A stretch of 58,468 nucleotides of DNA. Origin: an uncultured Neomegalonema sp. GTDB lineage: Bacteria; Pseudomonadota; Alphaproteobacteria; Rhodobacterales; Rhodobacteraceae. The stretch lies in assembly GCA_937922185.1 (NCBI GenBank), contig CAKZUT010000111.1, forward strand, positions 1 to 58,468, given 5' to 3'. The notes below the pieces were generated by a model. The model was not told the origin of the DNA, searched no databases, and saw only the letters and a program-made list of their open reading frames with translations. Positions within the stretch are counted from its first letter, which is position 1. The number at the start of each line of letters is the position of its first letter. Position numbers and translations under genes: made by a program. Shown here piece by piece: positions 27,270 through 35,660 of the stretch.

Positions 27270-28655
27270 ATGGCCGACGATAAAGCCCCGAATGCGGCGA
27301 ATTCAATGTGGGGTGGCCGGTTCGCGGATCGTCCCGACGCGATCATGGAAGAGATTAACGCCTCCATCGGCTTCGACCGTAGGCTGGCGACGCAGGATAT
27401 TCGCGGCTCTCAGGCCCATGCGGCGATGCTGGCGGCGGTCGGAATTATCTCGGATGAGGATCATCGCGCCATATCACAAGGGCTTGAGGAGATCGGCGGC
27501 GAGATCGCGCGCGGGGAATTTGTCTTCCGCCGCGACCTTGAGGATATCCACATGAACATCGAGAATCGCCTGCGCGAGAAGATCGGGGATGCGGCGGGGC
27601 GGCTGCACACTGCCCGCTCGCGCAACGATCAGGTGGCGCTCGATTTTCGGCTGTGGGTCAAGGAGCAATGCGAGGAAGCCGAAGCCGCGCTCGGGCGGCT
27701 GATCGAGGCGCTGCTGGTGCAGGCGAAAGACGGGACCGAGACGGTCATGCCGGGGTTCACCCATCTGCAAGTCGCTCAGCCCGTGACCTGGGGCCACCAC
27801 ATGATGGCCTATGTCGAGATGTTCCGGCGGGATCGCTCGCGCTTTTCGGATGCCAGGCTGCGGATGGACGAATGCCCGCTGGGCGCGGCGGCGCTGGCCG
27901 GAACCGGCTTTCCCATCGACCGGGATATGACCGCCAGGGCGCTGGGCTTCGCGCAGCCCACGGCAAATAGCATCGACAGCGTTTCGGCCCGCGATTTCGC
28001 GCTGGAGTTCCTGTCGGCGGCGTCGATCTGCGCCACCCATCTGTCGCGCCTGTCCGAGGAAATCGTGATCTGGTCTTCGGCACAGTTCGATTTCATCACC
28101 CTGTCGGACAAGTTCACCACCGGCTCCTCGATCATGCCGCAGAAGAAGAACCCAGACGCCGCCGAACTCACCCGCGCAAAGGTGGGGCGGATACTGGGGT
28201 CGCTCGTGACGCTGATGACCGTGATGAAGGGTCTGCCGCTGGCCTATTCGAAGGATATGCAGGAAGACAAGGAGCCGGTCTTCGACGCCGCCGATGCGCT
28301 GGCCCTGGCCCTGGCCGCCATGACCGGCATGGTCGCCGACATGCAGCCCAATGTGGCGCGTTTACGAGAAGCCGCCGCCCAAGGCTTCTCCACGGCTACG
28401 GATCTGGCTGACTGGCTCGTGAGAGAGTTGGGAATGCCTTTCCGCGATGCCCACCACGTCACCGGTTCGCTGGTGAAGATCGCGGAAGACAGGGGCTGCG
28501 ATCTGGCCGACCTGTCGCTGGAGACGATGCAGTCGGTCGAGGGGCGGATAACGCAGGCTGTGTACGATGTGCTGACCGTGGAAGCGTCGGTCCGGTCGCG
28601 GGTCAGCTATGGGGGGACGGCCCCGGTGCGGGTGGGGGAGCAGGTGGCGGGATAG
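27270..28655 (+). CDS. argH: Argininosuccinate lyase
   Basis: The 461-residue enzyme cleaves argininosuccinate to arginine and fumarate. It has the N-terminal [18 protein letters not shown], the catalytic-site segment [17 protein letters not shown] and the fumarase-superfamily signature [12 protein letters not shown] (near residues 283-294). Length is normal. In many Rhodobacterales argH is followed by lysA; here the next gene is the end of sctV, so the T3SS region abuts argH directly. Confidence 0.96.
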   Translation: MADDKAPNAANSMWGGRFADRPDAIMEEINASIGFDRRLATQDIRGSQAHAAMLAAVGIISDEDHRAISQGLEEIGGEIARGEFVFRRDLEDIHMNIENRLREKIGDAAGRLHTARSRNDQVALDFRLWVKEQCEEAEAALGRLIEALLVQAKDGTETVMPGFTHLQVAQPVTWGHHMMAYVEMFRRDRSRFSDARLRMDECPLGAAALAGTGFPIDRDMTARALGFAQPTANSIDSVSARDFALEFLSAASICATHLSRLSEEIVIWSSAQFDFITLSDKFTTGSSIMPQKKNPDAAELTRAKVGRILGSLVTLMTVMKGLPLAYSKDMQEDKEPVFDAADALALALAAMTGMVADMQPNVARLREAAAQGFSTATDLADWLVRELGMPFRDAHHVTGSLVKIAEDRGCDLADLSLETMQSVEGRITQAVYDVLTVEASVRSRVSYGGTAPVRVGEQVAG

Positions 28656-28762
28656 AGTACCGGCGTCATATTGCGGGGGATATGGACGATGTTGATCCAT
28701 GCCTCGGCTGGAGCCGGGGTCCACCGCGTCCGACAAATAGCGTTCTGCCGTGGCGTCAGGGA

Positions 28763-30985
28763 TCAGGCGGGAATGGATGTCGCCTCATGTTCCTTTGGTG
28801 GAACAGGCCTCGGTTGTCTTTTCCGCGCACGAGTGGGTTTGCCGGTCTGTTTCTGCGGAAATGTAAGGGTTTCGGACGCTGTGCTCGGATCGAAGCCTTC
28901 GAAATACTCGATATTCGCGCCGTCCTCGGCCTCGTCAGGGAATCGCATCTCGGCGGGATTGTCCAGTGTGACCAGCGTGATCGGCAGGCACGGGATCTCC
29001 TGCGAGACTTCGTGCGGGGACAGGATCGGCAGATGGATATCCTGCAAGGCGAGGAAGTTGCCCATATGGCGGCGCAGGTCTGCCGAGATCACCAGCGCGA
29101 CCTGTTTCCGACCGGAGCGCTGGAGGGCCACCAGCGGGCGCAGGTTGGCGACAAGGCTGCGGCCTTCATGTCGGGGCAGGAACGTGCTGGCCAGCACTTC
29201 GGGGGGCATCCCCTGATCGACCTCGGAAAGGGTCTGACGGGCCAGCGTCTCGATTTCGGGGCTGATCATGGCAAGTCCGAGCACATCCTGTGACTGCGAA
29301 ATACGCTCGCAGAGCTGGCGTTTCATCGAACCGCGCATACATTCCGTCAGGCCCTTCGCGTCTGGCTTGTCGGACATTGCAACCCAGTAGTGCAGCGCGT
29401 TGGTAAATAATCCATAAGGGGCAATCGGCACGCCTTCTTCCACCAGCATCTTCAGAATTTTGTAGAACGCGACCTCGGTGACATCCTCGTCAATGCGTTT
29501 CATTGCTTCGGGTTCTGCCTCGCGCAGGGCTTCATGCAGGGTTTCGAAGACGGGGATGGTGAACAGCTCACCGATATTGTGCTGATAGAACCCGCAGGCC
29601 AGATCTGCGAGAACCTGCTCGACACTCAGATGTGACAGCCCGCGCTCTTCGAGTTCGCTGATATGCTCGGCTGACACCCACGCGCCGGAGAGAACGGGAG
29701 TGTTCAGCCCGCGATCAGGATGGCGGATGTCTGCGACATGCGTGGCATCCTCGACGAGGACGTGCCGCTCGGGGATGCGCGATTTGAACAGGGCCACATT
29801 GTCGAGCTGGACGGTACAGCCCCAGGGGGCGATGCTCTCCGAAACCGCAAAGCCGGGTTGGACGAAATCGATACCCGTCGTCTCGCAGAATGCCTTGAAA
29901 TCCGCGCTGATCGTCCGGCGCAGGAGATCCTCGTTCATCGCGGAGGCAAGCTGTGTGCCGACGACAAGGACCAGCCTTTCGGAGGCCGCTGCATTCCCGG
30001 CATTCTCATCGACCGTCGCGGTGGCCCGCTCGCTGCCGACCTGTGCCGCTGCCTGTCGGCGTAATCGCAGGCCGACGAATAACAGGATCGCGGACAGCGC
30101 GGCGAAGACCAGCGTTGGAAAGCCGGGAATGAAGCCGACCAGCAGTACGATCACCGAGGCGACGAGAGGTACGCGCGCTTCCATGCCCAGCTCGTCGAAG
30201 ATCTCGGTGCCGAGGTTGTCTGTGTCGGCTTTCTCGACCCGCGTGACGATGATACCCGCACACAGGGCCATCAGGATTGCAGAGATCTGGGCGACGAGGC
30301 CATCACCCACGGTCAGCAGTGAGAAGGTGGCAACCGCCTCGCCGAAGCTGAAGCCATGCACGCTGACACCGACCGCGATGCCGCCCATCAGGTTGATAAA
30401 GATGATGATCAGGCCCGCAATGGCGTCGCCCTTCACGAACTTCATCGCGCCATCCATCGCCCCGAAGAACCGGCTGCTCTGGTCGAGGCGTTTGCGCGCG
30501 ATCCGTGCCTCGTCTGCGGTCATGTCGCCCGAGCGCGCCTCGGCATCGATGCTCATCTGCTTGCCGGGCATCGAGTCGAGGGCGAAACGTGCGCCGACCT
30601 CGGCCACGCGCTCGGCCCCTTTGGTGACAACGAGAAACTGGACGACAGTGATGACCAGAAAGATCACGAAACCGATGGCAATCGAACCATCGACCAGGAA
30701 ACCGCCGAAGGACTCGATGATCTGACCACCATCAGCGTCGGCGAGGATAAGCCGGGTCGTGCCCACTGAAAGAGCGAGGCGGAATGCCGTGCCCAGCAGT
30801 ATTACAGATGGAAATGTCGAAAAATCAGAAGGATTCTTGATGTATATGGCGACAAGAATAAGCAGTATTGAAAAAGATATGTTCAATGCAAGTAAAAAAT
30901 CAATCATTGATTGATTTAGCGGCATAATCATAAGGGAAATGATCGCAACGAACATTGAGACCAGCAATAAATCTTTGCGTATCAT
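28763..30985 (-). CDS. sctV: T3SS export gate protein SctV (FlhA family)
   Basis: The protein is 740 residues from the ATG at 30985. Eight or so hydrophobic segments lie in the N-terminal half. They include the FHIPEP-family LLGTAFRLALSVGTTRLIL and the cytoplasmic loop FALDSMPGKQMSIDA that is highly conserved in this family. A large cytoplasmic domain (about 330-700) forms the nonameric export gate. The tail is Pro/Arg/Lys-rich and probably disordered. The start was placed after the hairpin at 31017-31042, so the longer upstream frame was rejected. The 5' end is much richer in A and T than the rest of the gene. Confidence 0.95.
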   Translation of the reverse strand: MIRKDLLLVSMFVAIISLMIMPLNQSMIDFLLALNISFSILLILVAIYIKNPSDFSTFPSVILLGTAFRLALSVGTTRLILADADGGQIIESFGGFLVDGSIAIGFVIFLVITVVQFLVVTKGAERVAEVGARFALDSMPGKQMSIDAEARSGDMTADEARIARKRLDQSSRFFGAMDGAMKFVKGDAIAGLIIIFINLMGGIAVGVSVHGFSFGEAVATFSLLTVGDGLVAQISAILMALCAGIIVTRVEKADTDNLGTEIFDELGMEARVPLVASVIVLLVGFIPGFPTLVFAALSAILLFVGLRLRRQAAAQVGSERATATVDENAGNAAASERLVLVVGTQLASAMNEDLLRRTISADFKAFCETTGIDFVQPGFAVSESIAPWGCTVQLDNVALFKSRIPERHVLVEDATHVADIRHPDRGLNTPVLSGAWVSAEHISELEERGLSHLSVEQVLADLACGFYQHNIGELFTIPVFETLHEALREAEPEAMKRIDEDVTEVAFYKILKMLVEEGVPIAPYGLFTNALHYWVAMSDKPDAKGLTECMRGSMKRQLCERISQSQDVLGLAMISPEIETLARQTLSEVDQGMPPEVLASTFLPRHEGRSLVANLRPLVALQRSGRKQVALVISADLRRHMGNFLALQDIHLPILSPHEVSQEIPCLPITLVTLDNPAEMRFPDEAEDGANIEYFEGFDPSTASETLTFPQKQTGKPTRARKRQPRPVPPKEHEATSIPA

Positions 30986-31016
30986 TGGAACACTTTGTAT
31001 TTTTTGATTAAAAATT

Positions 31017-31042
31017 GTGGAGGCCCCGGAAGGGGCCACCAC
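31017..31042 (-). terminator. Rho-independent terminator between the 54-aa ORF and sctV
   Basis: On the minus strand a stem with GTGG/CCAC and GGCCCC/GGGGCC arms (one A-A mismatch) closes a 4-nt loop. It is followed by AATTTTTAATC. It lies 16 bases past the 54-aa ORF stop. It would separate a short transcript from sctV, or act as partial terminator. Confidence 0.75.
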
Positions 31043-31057
31043 TGGATCGAGCCGATA

Positions 31058-31222
31058 TCAGTTCGACACTTTCTTCGCGTTGTCGCGAGCGTCTTTGGCG
31101 AGGGCTGTATCCTCAGCGAAGCTGAGGGCGCGCTCGGCCTGTGCATCGTAAAGCGCGTTGGCGCGAGCGATCACGTTGTCGTTTTTGGGCGGTTGCGGGG
31201 TAGAACTGGTTGCTTCGGGCAT
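31058..31222 (-). CDS. 54-residue helical protein of unknown function
   Basis: An ATG at 31222 begins MPEATSSTPQPPKND, a short polar/proline head. A predicted amphipathic, alanine-rich helix follows (about residues 17-52, with LYDAQAERALSFAED), ending KKVSN. Ribosome binding is supported by GGAG and AGAGA just upstream. It is followed by a terminator and lies between sctV and the divergent promoter. Small highly helical proteins of this kind include needle, pilin and chaperone subunits, but no needle-family motif was found. The function is unknown. Confidence 0.6.
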   Translation of the reverse strand: MPEATSSTPQPPKNDNVIARANALYDAQAERALSFAEDTALAKDARDNAKKVSN

Positions 31223-31608
31223 TCTCTCGTCTCCATCTGAAGCTCACATTGAGCTGTTAGTGGCATAGTTTCCACTTGATATCTGCTTACGCAGGGCTTC
31301 ATGCGTTGAGCGATCACGTAAACGTAAGATCAAAAGATTTATCGCGTAAAAAATGCACAAGTTGAGGTAAGATATTTCTGCATTTTCATTACGATGTTAT
31401 CTTGCCGGTCTACTCTATCGTGGTCTCTTCAACTGGAGACAAACTTGTATCCTGATCACAAATAAATCTATCATGCGATACACCCGGAGCGGCAGGTGTC
31501 TTCCGATTGAGTTAAGTGACAGTACGAACGATTATCCGTACTGATTTCGATATAACTTCTGTGATCAGAGATTTATAAAAATTCATATTGATCAGGGGAG
31601 TCTTTACT
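31223..31608. promoter_or_regulatory. 386-bp divergent promoter region of the T3SS
   Basis: This AT-rich spacer lies between the 54-aa ORF (minus) and the 50-aa ORF (plus). No frame exceeds about 25 codons. It holds the dyad AGTACG-N10-CGTACT (31521-31542), several TGATCA-containing sites (for example CTGATCACA near 31453 and TGTGATCAG near 31559), and repeated ACGTAA motifs near 31315-31330. These are candidate operators; none could be matched to a known regulator by eye. Confidence 0.5.
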
Positions 31609-31761
31609 ATGAACGACGATACAAAAATTGACGATGCAATCAGCAACGATATCAGCGTCAGCGATGAAGAAATATTGCTGGAAGCTACGCTGGCTGCATT
31701 GCTGCAGTTCGATCCTTTTCTTGAAGATTTAAACGACGATAATGAAGAAGAGATCGGTTGA
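31609..31761 (+). CDS. 50-residue acidic protein heading the sct operon
   Basis: The ORF starts with ATG at 31609 behind an AGGGGAG ribosome binding site at spacing eight. It encodes 50 residues, over a third of them Asp or Glu, with a central hydrophobic helix EEILLEATLAALLQF flanked by acidic ends (DLNDDNEEEIG). It precedes sctI by 104 bp. Acidic mini-proteins in T3SS operons are often chaperones for needle or rod subunits, but no family was recognised. It is too short to call with confidence. Confidence 0.55.
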   Translation: MNDDTKIDDAISNDISVSDEEILLEATLAALLQFDPFLEDLNDDNEEEIG

Positions 31762-31865
31762 TAGGCCGCAACTCCGGTAGCAGGCCGTATCCTCTGCATT
31801 TTCGCCCGAATATGCGCGCGATCCTGCGTTTAAACCACTATGAATAAATGGCGAGGTTGATTGTG

Positions 31866-32276
31866 ATGTCGGATGGTATTTCTGCAGTATCCGGTCTTGC
31901 CGAAGGCCCGATGCAGGTCAGGCTGGACGCGATCGTGAGCGATCAGGAGATGAACGCGCATAAGTCCGAAGCCGTATCGCATTCGGTTGATCGGGCGCTG
32001 TCCAAGGCCCTGCACCTGCCCGGAGCCGCTCCCGAGGTCACTGCGGCGCGGGAGGAGGTGCTGAATGGCGGTAAGGCGCGACTGGAAAAAGCCGCTATCC
32101 TCACGGAAATCGACCCCTCAGCACTCTCCACCGACCAAGCGGAGATGGACAAGCAGATGGATGTCATCGTTGACCGTGTGAAGAAGCTCTATGGTGAACT
32201 GACGACATGGCAGGTCGCCTGGGGCATCTCACATCGCGTTCAGCAGGATACCAGCCAACTGCTGAAGGGGCAGTAA
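31866..32276 (+). CDS. sctI: Probable T3SS inner rod protein SctI
   Basis: The 136-residue product has a helical C-terminus, LTTWQVAWGISHRVQQDTSQLLKGQ-like in its last 25 residues. This resembles the conserved end of inner-rod proteins (YscI/PrgJ type), which line the export channel at the base of the needle. The ATG at 31866 was preferred over one six codons earlier because GAGGT lies at good spacing before it. It is followed after six bases by the sctD-like gene. The assignment rests on the tail, position and length. Confidence 0.65.
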   Translation: MSDGISAVSGLAEGPMQVRLDAIVSDQEMNAHKSEAVSHSVDRALSKALHLPGAAPEVTAAREEVLNGGKARLEKAAILTEIDPSALSTDQAEMDKQMDVIVDRVKKLYGELTTWQVAWGISHRVQQDTSQLLKGQ

Positions 32277-32282
32277 GGCATC

Positions 32283-33230
32283 ATGATTGCCAGCCAGATC
32301 GACGCGGCCATGGGCTGTGGCCGGACGTCTCTTACCCGAATAAGCAACCGCCTTGCGGGGCACGGCCAGCCCTGCGCCGAGGTCGAGATCACCGTATCGA
32401 ACGGTATGCATTCCGGGTGCAGCACCGTGATCGACGATTCGGCATTTTCGGTCGGTCAGGCGGAGACGGCGGATATCATGTTGCTCGATCCCGATATCGA
32501 TGGCCCGCTCGTCGAGCTGCGTATCGTGCAGACCCTTCTCGGCCCTGCCGCGACTCTGACCACCGAGCGGGACGACGTGCGGCTCAACGGTGTGGGCGGT
32601 GCCGGGGGCGCACCCTATGCAAAGCTGCCCTGCACACTCTCCATCGGGTCGGTGTCTCTCGATATCCGCGCGCGTCCGGTCAGCAAGCCTCCGAAGGTGG
32701 CCGGGAACGACCTGCTGACGATCGCAGGGCTGGCGACGGTCGGGTGCATGGCCATGGCGATATCATTCTGGGCACCCGCGCGGCAGGGCACCATAGTGTC
32801 GATGCCCCCTACGCAGGATGTCCATGCCGCTCCGGTTGGCACCACTTCGCTGTCGGATATGGTGGCCCGCCAGATTATGGAGGCGGAGATGGGCCAATAC
32901 ATGACGACTGATATCGGTCTGGATGACACCGTGGTCGTTTCCGGTACAGTGCCGAAAAACAAAATGCCGGAATGGCACGACCTGCGGGGCGCTATCGACG
33001 CGCACCCCGAAGCAGGCCGCATCATCACACGGATACGCGAGGCCAGTGTGCTGAAAAATGTTCCGGCCATAAAGATGGTCCGGCTGAGGCCGGTTCCGTC
33101 GGTTTTCCTCGCCAACGGAACAATGCTGGCCATCGATGACGAACTGATCGACGACTGGCGTATCGTCGCGATCTCGGCAAATGACATGACGGTTGCAAGG
33201 GCTGGAGAGCAGATCGACATCCAGTACTGA
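32283..33230 (+). CDS. sctD: T3SS inner-membrane ring protein SctD-like
   Basis: The 315-residue protein has an N-terminal cytoplasmic region with an FHA-like pattern (FSVGQAETADIMLLDPDIDG near residue 55). It has one transmembrane segment (about 144-164, LLTIAGLATVGCMAMAISFW) and a periplasmic C-terminus. This is the topology of SctD, the outer of the two inner-membrane rings. It is shorter than common SctD proteins of about 400 residues, so the periplasmic ring-building domains are probably reduced. The assignment is from architecture and operon position. Confidence 0.65.
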   Translation: MIASQIDAAMGCGRTSLTRISNRLAGHGQPCAEVEITVSNGMHSGCSTVIDDSAFSVGQAETADIMLLDPDIDGPLVELRIVQTLLGPAATLTTERDDVRLNGVGGAGGAPYAKLPCTLSIGSVSLDIRARPVSKPPKVAGNDLLTIAGLATVGCMAMAISFWAPARQGTIVSMPPTQDVHAAPVGTTSLSDMVARQIMEAEMGQYMTTDIGLDDTVVVSGTVPKNKMPEWHDLRGAIDAHPEAGRIITRIREASVLKNVPAIKMVRLRPVPSVFLANGTMLAIDDELIDDWRIVAISANDMTVARAGEQIDIQY

Positions 33231-33251
33231 GCCAAGGATCAAGGCAGGCCC

Positions 33252-33683
33252 ATGAACGAAATTCACCGTGTAGGTACCCCTCATCAGGCCTCGCCGTCGC
33301 CACATCCGGCCAGTGTGCGGATGCAGCCCGTGGAGCGGATCGACCCGGTCGTGCGACCGGATGTGCTGGGGCGGATGAACACGTTGGCCATGACCAGCAT
33401 GCTCTCCAAGGTTCGCCGCCCCCCGCTGATGCGATCATCCGCCTCCGGGGCAGGGCGGGCGTCTGCCTATGACGACATGCTCGAAACATGGAGCGAGCCG
33501 CTTGACGCTCTGTCCACGGTCGAGCTGTCCTACCGTGTCTCGATGACTCTGCAACGCCGCCTGTCTGACGATGCGGATCATGGCCATCCCGATATGATCG
33601 GGGGATTGCAGGCGCTCGACAGGATTGCCCGGATGTACGAACATCTCGCCATCCTGCAATCGGGGCCGAACGATGTCGGGTAA
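33252..33683 (+). CDS. SctX-like T3SS protein (YscX-type candidate)
   Basis: The 143-residue protein has a disordered, Pro/Ser-rich N-terminal half and a helical C-terminal half (from about 78). It overlaps a gene resembling the YscY chaperone, in the order seen in Ysc-type systems where YscX, YscY and SctV work together. Overall layout (disordered head, helical tail) fits YscX, but sequence identity cannot be judged by eye. Alternative: an unrelated secreted substrate. The start is ATG at 33252. Confidence 0.4.
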   Translation: MNEIHRVGTPHQASPSPHPASVRMQPVERIDPVVRPDVLGRMNTLAMTSMLSKVRRPPLMRSSASGAGRASAYDDMLETWSEPLDALSTVELSYRVSMTLQRRLSDDADHGHPDMIGGLQALDRIARMYEHLAILQSGPNDVG

Positions 33684-33975
33684 ACGGGAACGGAACGCGG
33701 CAGCCGCGATGCGCGACGATATTGGCCTGATGAACGCGCTGGCGGCCTCGTATGCGGGATTCCAGCAATTCGAGACGGCCTTTGCACTGCTGAATATGTC
33801 GCAGCATTTGCACGCCCGCAACCCGGAGACGCTCAGAATCCGGGCGGTGGTCGCGATGCAGGCCGACGCGCAGGACGAGGCGCTTGCTGCCCTCGATGCG
33901 CTGGAGGCCCTTACGGATCTTGATGCCGACATGGTGCGGCTCAGAGATCATGCGATGGCGATGAACACGGCCTGA
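33673..33975 (+). CDS. SctY-like TPR chaperone
   Basis: The 100-residue protein is predicted to form helical hairpins of TPR type: MNALAASYAGFQQFETAFAL, then ARNPETLRIRAVVAMQAD, then ALAALDALEAL. Length and repeat content match YscY, a chaperone of YscX that also contacts the SctV gate. The start is ATG at 33673, overlapping the preceding gene's stop by 11 bases, so the two are translationally coupled. A longer upstream frame is a shadow. Confidence 0.5.
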   Translation: MSGKRERNAAAAMRDDIGLMNALAASYAGFQQFETAFALLNMSQHLHARNPETLRIRAVVAMQADAQDEALAALDALEALTDLDADMVRLRDHAMAMNTA

Positions 33976-34095
33976 GTCGTGGCCCGCTCATCTTCTGTCT
34001 GTATGCAGGTTTATCTTTGCGACCCTACCGAGTGACGTAGGTGGACAGCAGCGCGAGGCCGTAGGCAACCGGATATCATGGGTGGGATGGGGTGT

Positions 34096-34114
34096 TCTAC
34101 CTTTCACAGGTAGA
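34096..34114 (+). promoter_or_regulatory. Hairpin between the sctY-like gene and sctJ
   Basis: A perfect 7-bp stem TCTACCT/AGGTAGA with a 5-nt loop sits in the 241-bp gap before sctJ. It could be an attenuator or a processing site that sets the ratio of upstream to downstream products. The gap otherwise shows no ORF above about 12 codons apart from shadows. Confidence 0.4.
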
Positions 34115-34216
34115 CGACTTTCAGAGCGGCACAGGCCTCCGACACCGGTGGGCCGAGGCTGCAACATCCTGATTTAATCGCAATGATCGACCCGGTGCCA
34201 GAAACGGAAGTAGAAA

Positions 34217-35053
34217 GTGCTGATAGTTTTCAGACGACTCTCCATTGTTCTGATGATGCTTGCCCTCACTGGCTGCAAGGAAGTGCTCTATTCCGATCTG
34301 GACCAGGTGCAGGCGAACGACATGGTCGCGATCCTCGAAGCCTCCGGCATCACCACCACCCGCGCCGTGACAAAGGACGGGCTGTATTCCCTGAAAGTAA
34401 GCAAGGAAGACATCGCGAAAGCCGTTGTCACCCTTCGGGAGCGGGGCCTGCCGAAGGAGCGTTTTGCAGGACTGGGCGATATCTTCCAGGCCGAGGGCAT
34501 CATGGGCACGCCGTTCGAGCAGCATGTCCGCTTTATCCACGCGATGAATGAGGAGCTGTCGCAGGCGATCACGTCGATCTCCGGTGTGCGACAGGCCAAG
34601 GTGCTGATCACGCTTCCCCTGCCCAAACGCTATGACCGCAACCCGGTCAGGGCATCGGCATCGGTTACGGTTCACACGCAACCTGGCTTCGATGTCGGCG
34701 GCAATATGTCGAAGCTCAAGCGTCTGGTGTCGTCCGCCGTGCCCGATCTCGCCTACGAGGATGTGACGATTTCCAGCTTTTCCGCCTCGGCGGCTGTCAT
34801 CACAAACCAGCGCGATGTCACGACCTGGCCGACGGAAACGCTCAATGTCGATGGCGAATCTTTCGTGGCTCCCGCACCCGACCCGATCACGCGAAATGGA
34901 TGGGCACCCAAAGTAGTGACCCCTGCGAGTCTGGGGATGGAGATTTTCGACGATCTGGACATGGCCAAGGTGTTCTGGCGTCTGGGGCTGTTCGCATTAG
35001 GCTTCGCCGCGCTGTGCCTCGTGCTGCGCCTGACGCGAAAAGCGCGCTTCTGA
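34217..35053 (+). CDS. sctJ: T3SS inner-membrane ring lipoprotein SctJ
   Basis: The 278-residue lipoprotein has a signal peptide ending in the lipobox LTGC with the acyl-cysteine at residue 20. It continues with the YscJ/FliF-type sequence (VLYSDLDQVQANDMVAILEASGI, GLPKERFAGLGDIFQAEG) and a C-terminal transmembrane segment (about 252-272). SctJ forms the inner ring with SctD. The start is GTG at 34217 with GGAAG before it. It is followed by sctK after 13 bases. Confidence 0.93.
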   Translation: MLIVFRRLSIVLMMLALTGCKEVLYSDLDQVQANDMVAILEASGITTTRAVTKDGLYSLKVSKEDIAKAVVTLRERGLPKERFAGLGDIFQAEGIMGTPFEQHVRFIHAMNEELSQAITSISGVRQAKVLITLPLPKRYDRNPVRASASVTVHTQPGFDVGGNMSKLKRLVSSAVPDLAYEDVTISSFSASAAVITNQRDVTTWPTETLNVDGESFVAPAPDPITRNGWAPKVVTPASLGMEIFDDLDMAKVFWRLGLFALGFAALCLVLRLTRKARF

Positions 35054-35066
35054 GGAGGACCACCCG

Positions 35067-35660
35067 ATGCCGGATCTCCATCCATGGAAGTCCTCCACTC
35101 CTTTCCCGGTGCATAAAAGCTGGGAACGCCAGTGGGCGAGCGATTTGAAGGAGCCTGCCCTGCGTAAGGCGATCTGGGGTGACACGCGCTTTGCCCGGCG
35201 GATCATCGCCAGCCTCGGAACGGTCTCCGAAACCGCGCTTCCGCCCCCGCCACGGCGCAAGGCGCAGGTGATAGAAAAGCTGATACGCTCCGCATCGGGC
35301 AAGGATCTGTTCCGGCGTATCGGGCTTGGCTGGCTCGCCCCGTCCCTCGCCAGCAAGCTGCTGCATGTCCGTACGCGCCAGGCTTTCGGTACCCTGTCGT
35401 CGGACGAGATGCGGCTGGTGCTCGAAACACGCGATCATGCCAGCCCCGATCTCGTTGGCCCTCTCGGTGCGAGTCTCGATCCGCAGGGGCAGGGCCGCGC
35501 GTGTGTGCAGGCATGGCTGGCGACCCTGCCGGATGCCTATGCGGGGCGGGTCGCGCTGTTGTTGCCCCGAATTGAGGATGCCCCCCGGCCCGAACCACAG
35601 AACTGCCGCGTGGCCCGCGCGCGGCTCGTCAATCGACTGTTCGCGGAGGATGCGTCATGA
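35067..35660 (+). CDS. sctK: T3SS cytoplasmic sorting-platform protein SctK-like
   Basis: The 197-residue protein sits between sctJ and sctL, the usual place of sctK. It is predicted largely helical, with basic clusters (PPPPRRKAQVIEKLIRSASG) and no signal or membrane segment. SctK links the ring to the SctQ/SctL pods beneath the membrane. SctK sequences are poorly conserved, so the call depends on synteny and length. It overlaps the sctL start by four bases. Confidence 0.6.
   Translation: MPDLHPWKSSTPFPVHKSWERQWASDLKEPALRKAIWGDTRFARRIIASLGTVSETALPPPPRRKAQVIEKLIRSASGKDLFRRIGLGWLAPSLASKLLHVRTRQAFGTLSSDEMRLVLETRDHASPDLVGPLGASLDPQGQGRACVQAWLATLPDAYAGRVALLLPRIEDAPRPEPQNCRVARARLVNRLFAEDAS

Noticed and set aside
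28656-28762. Attachment site or tRNA at the argH junction
   Set aside because: No tRNA-like cloverleaf, direct repeat or integrase was seen.
30986-31042. Upstream start for sctV at 31042
   Set aside because: It would translate through the terminator hairpin and adds residues without similarity to SctV.
31058-31222. 54-residue ORF named as the needle protein SctF
   Set aside because: It is shorter than known needles and lacks their turn and C-terminal hydrophobic pattern; kept as hypothesis only.
31512-31799. 95-codon minus-strand frame in the T3SS promoter region
   Set aside because: It is antisense to the 50-residue ORF, which has a good ribosome binding site; the minus frame has none.
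34183-34551. Plus-strand frame overlapping the sctJ start
   Set aside because: It is a shadow of sctJ in another frame with a His/Arg/Gly-rich product.
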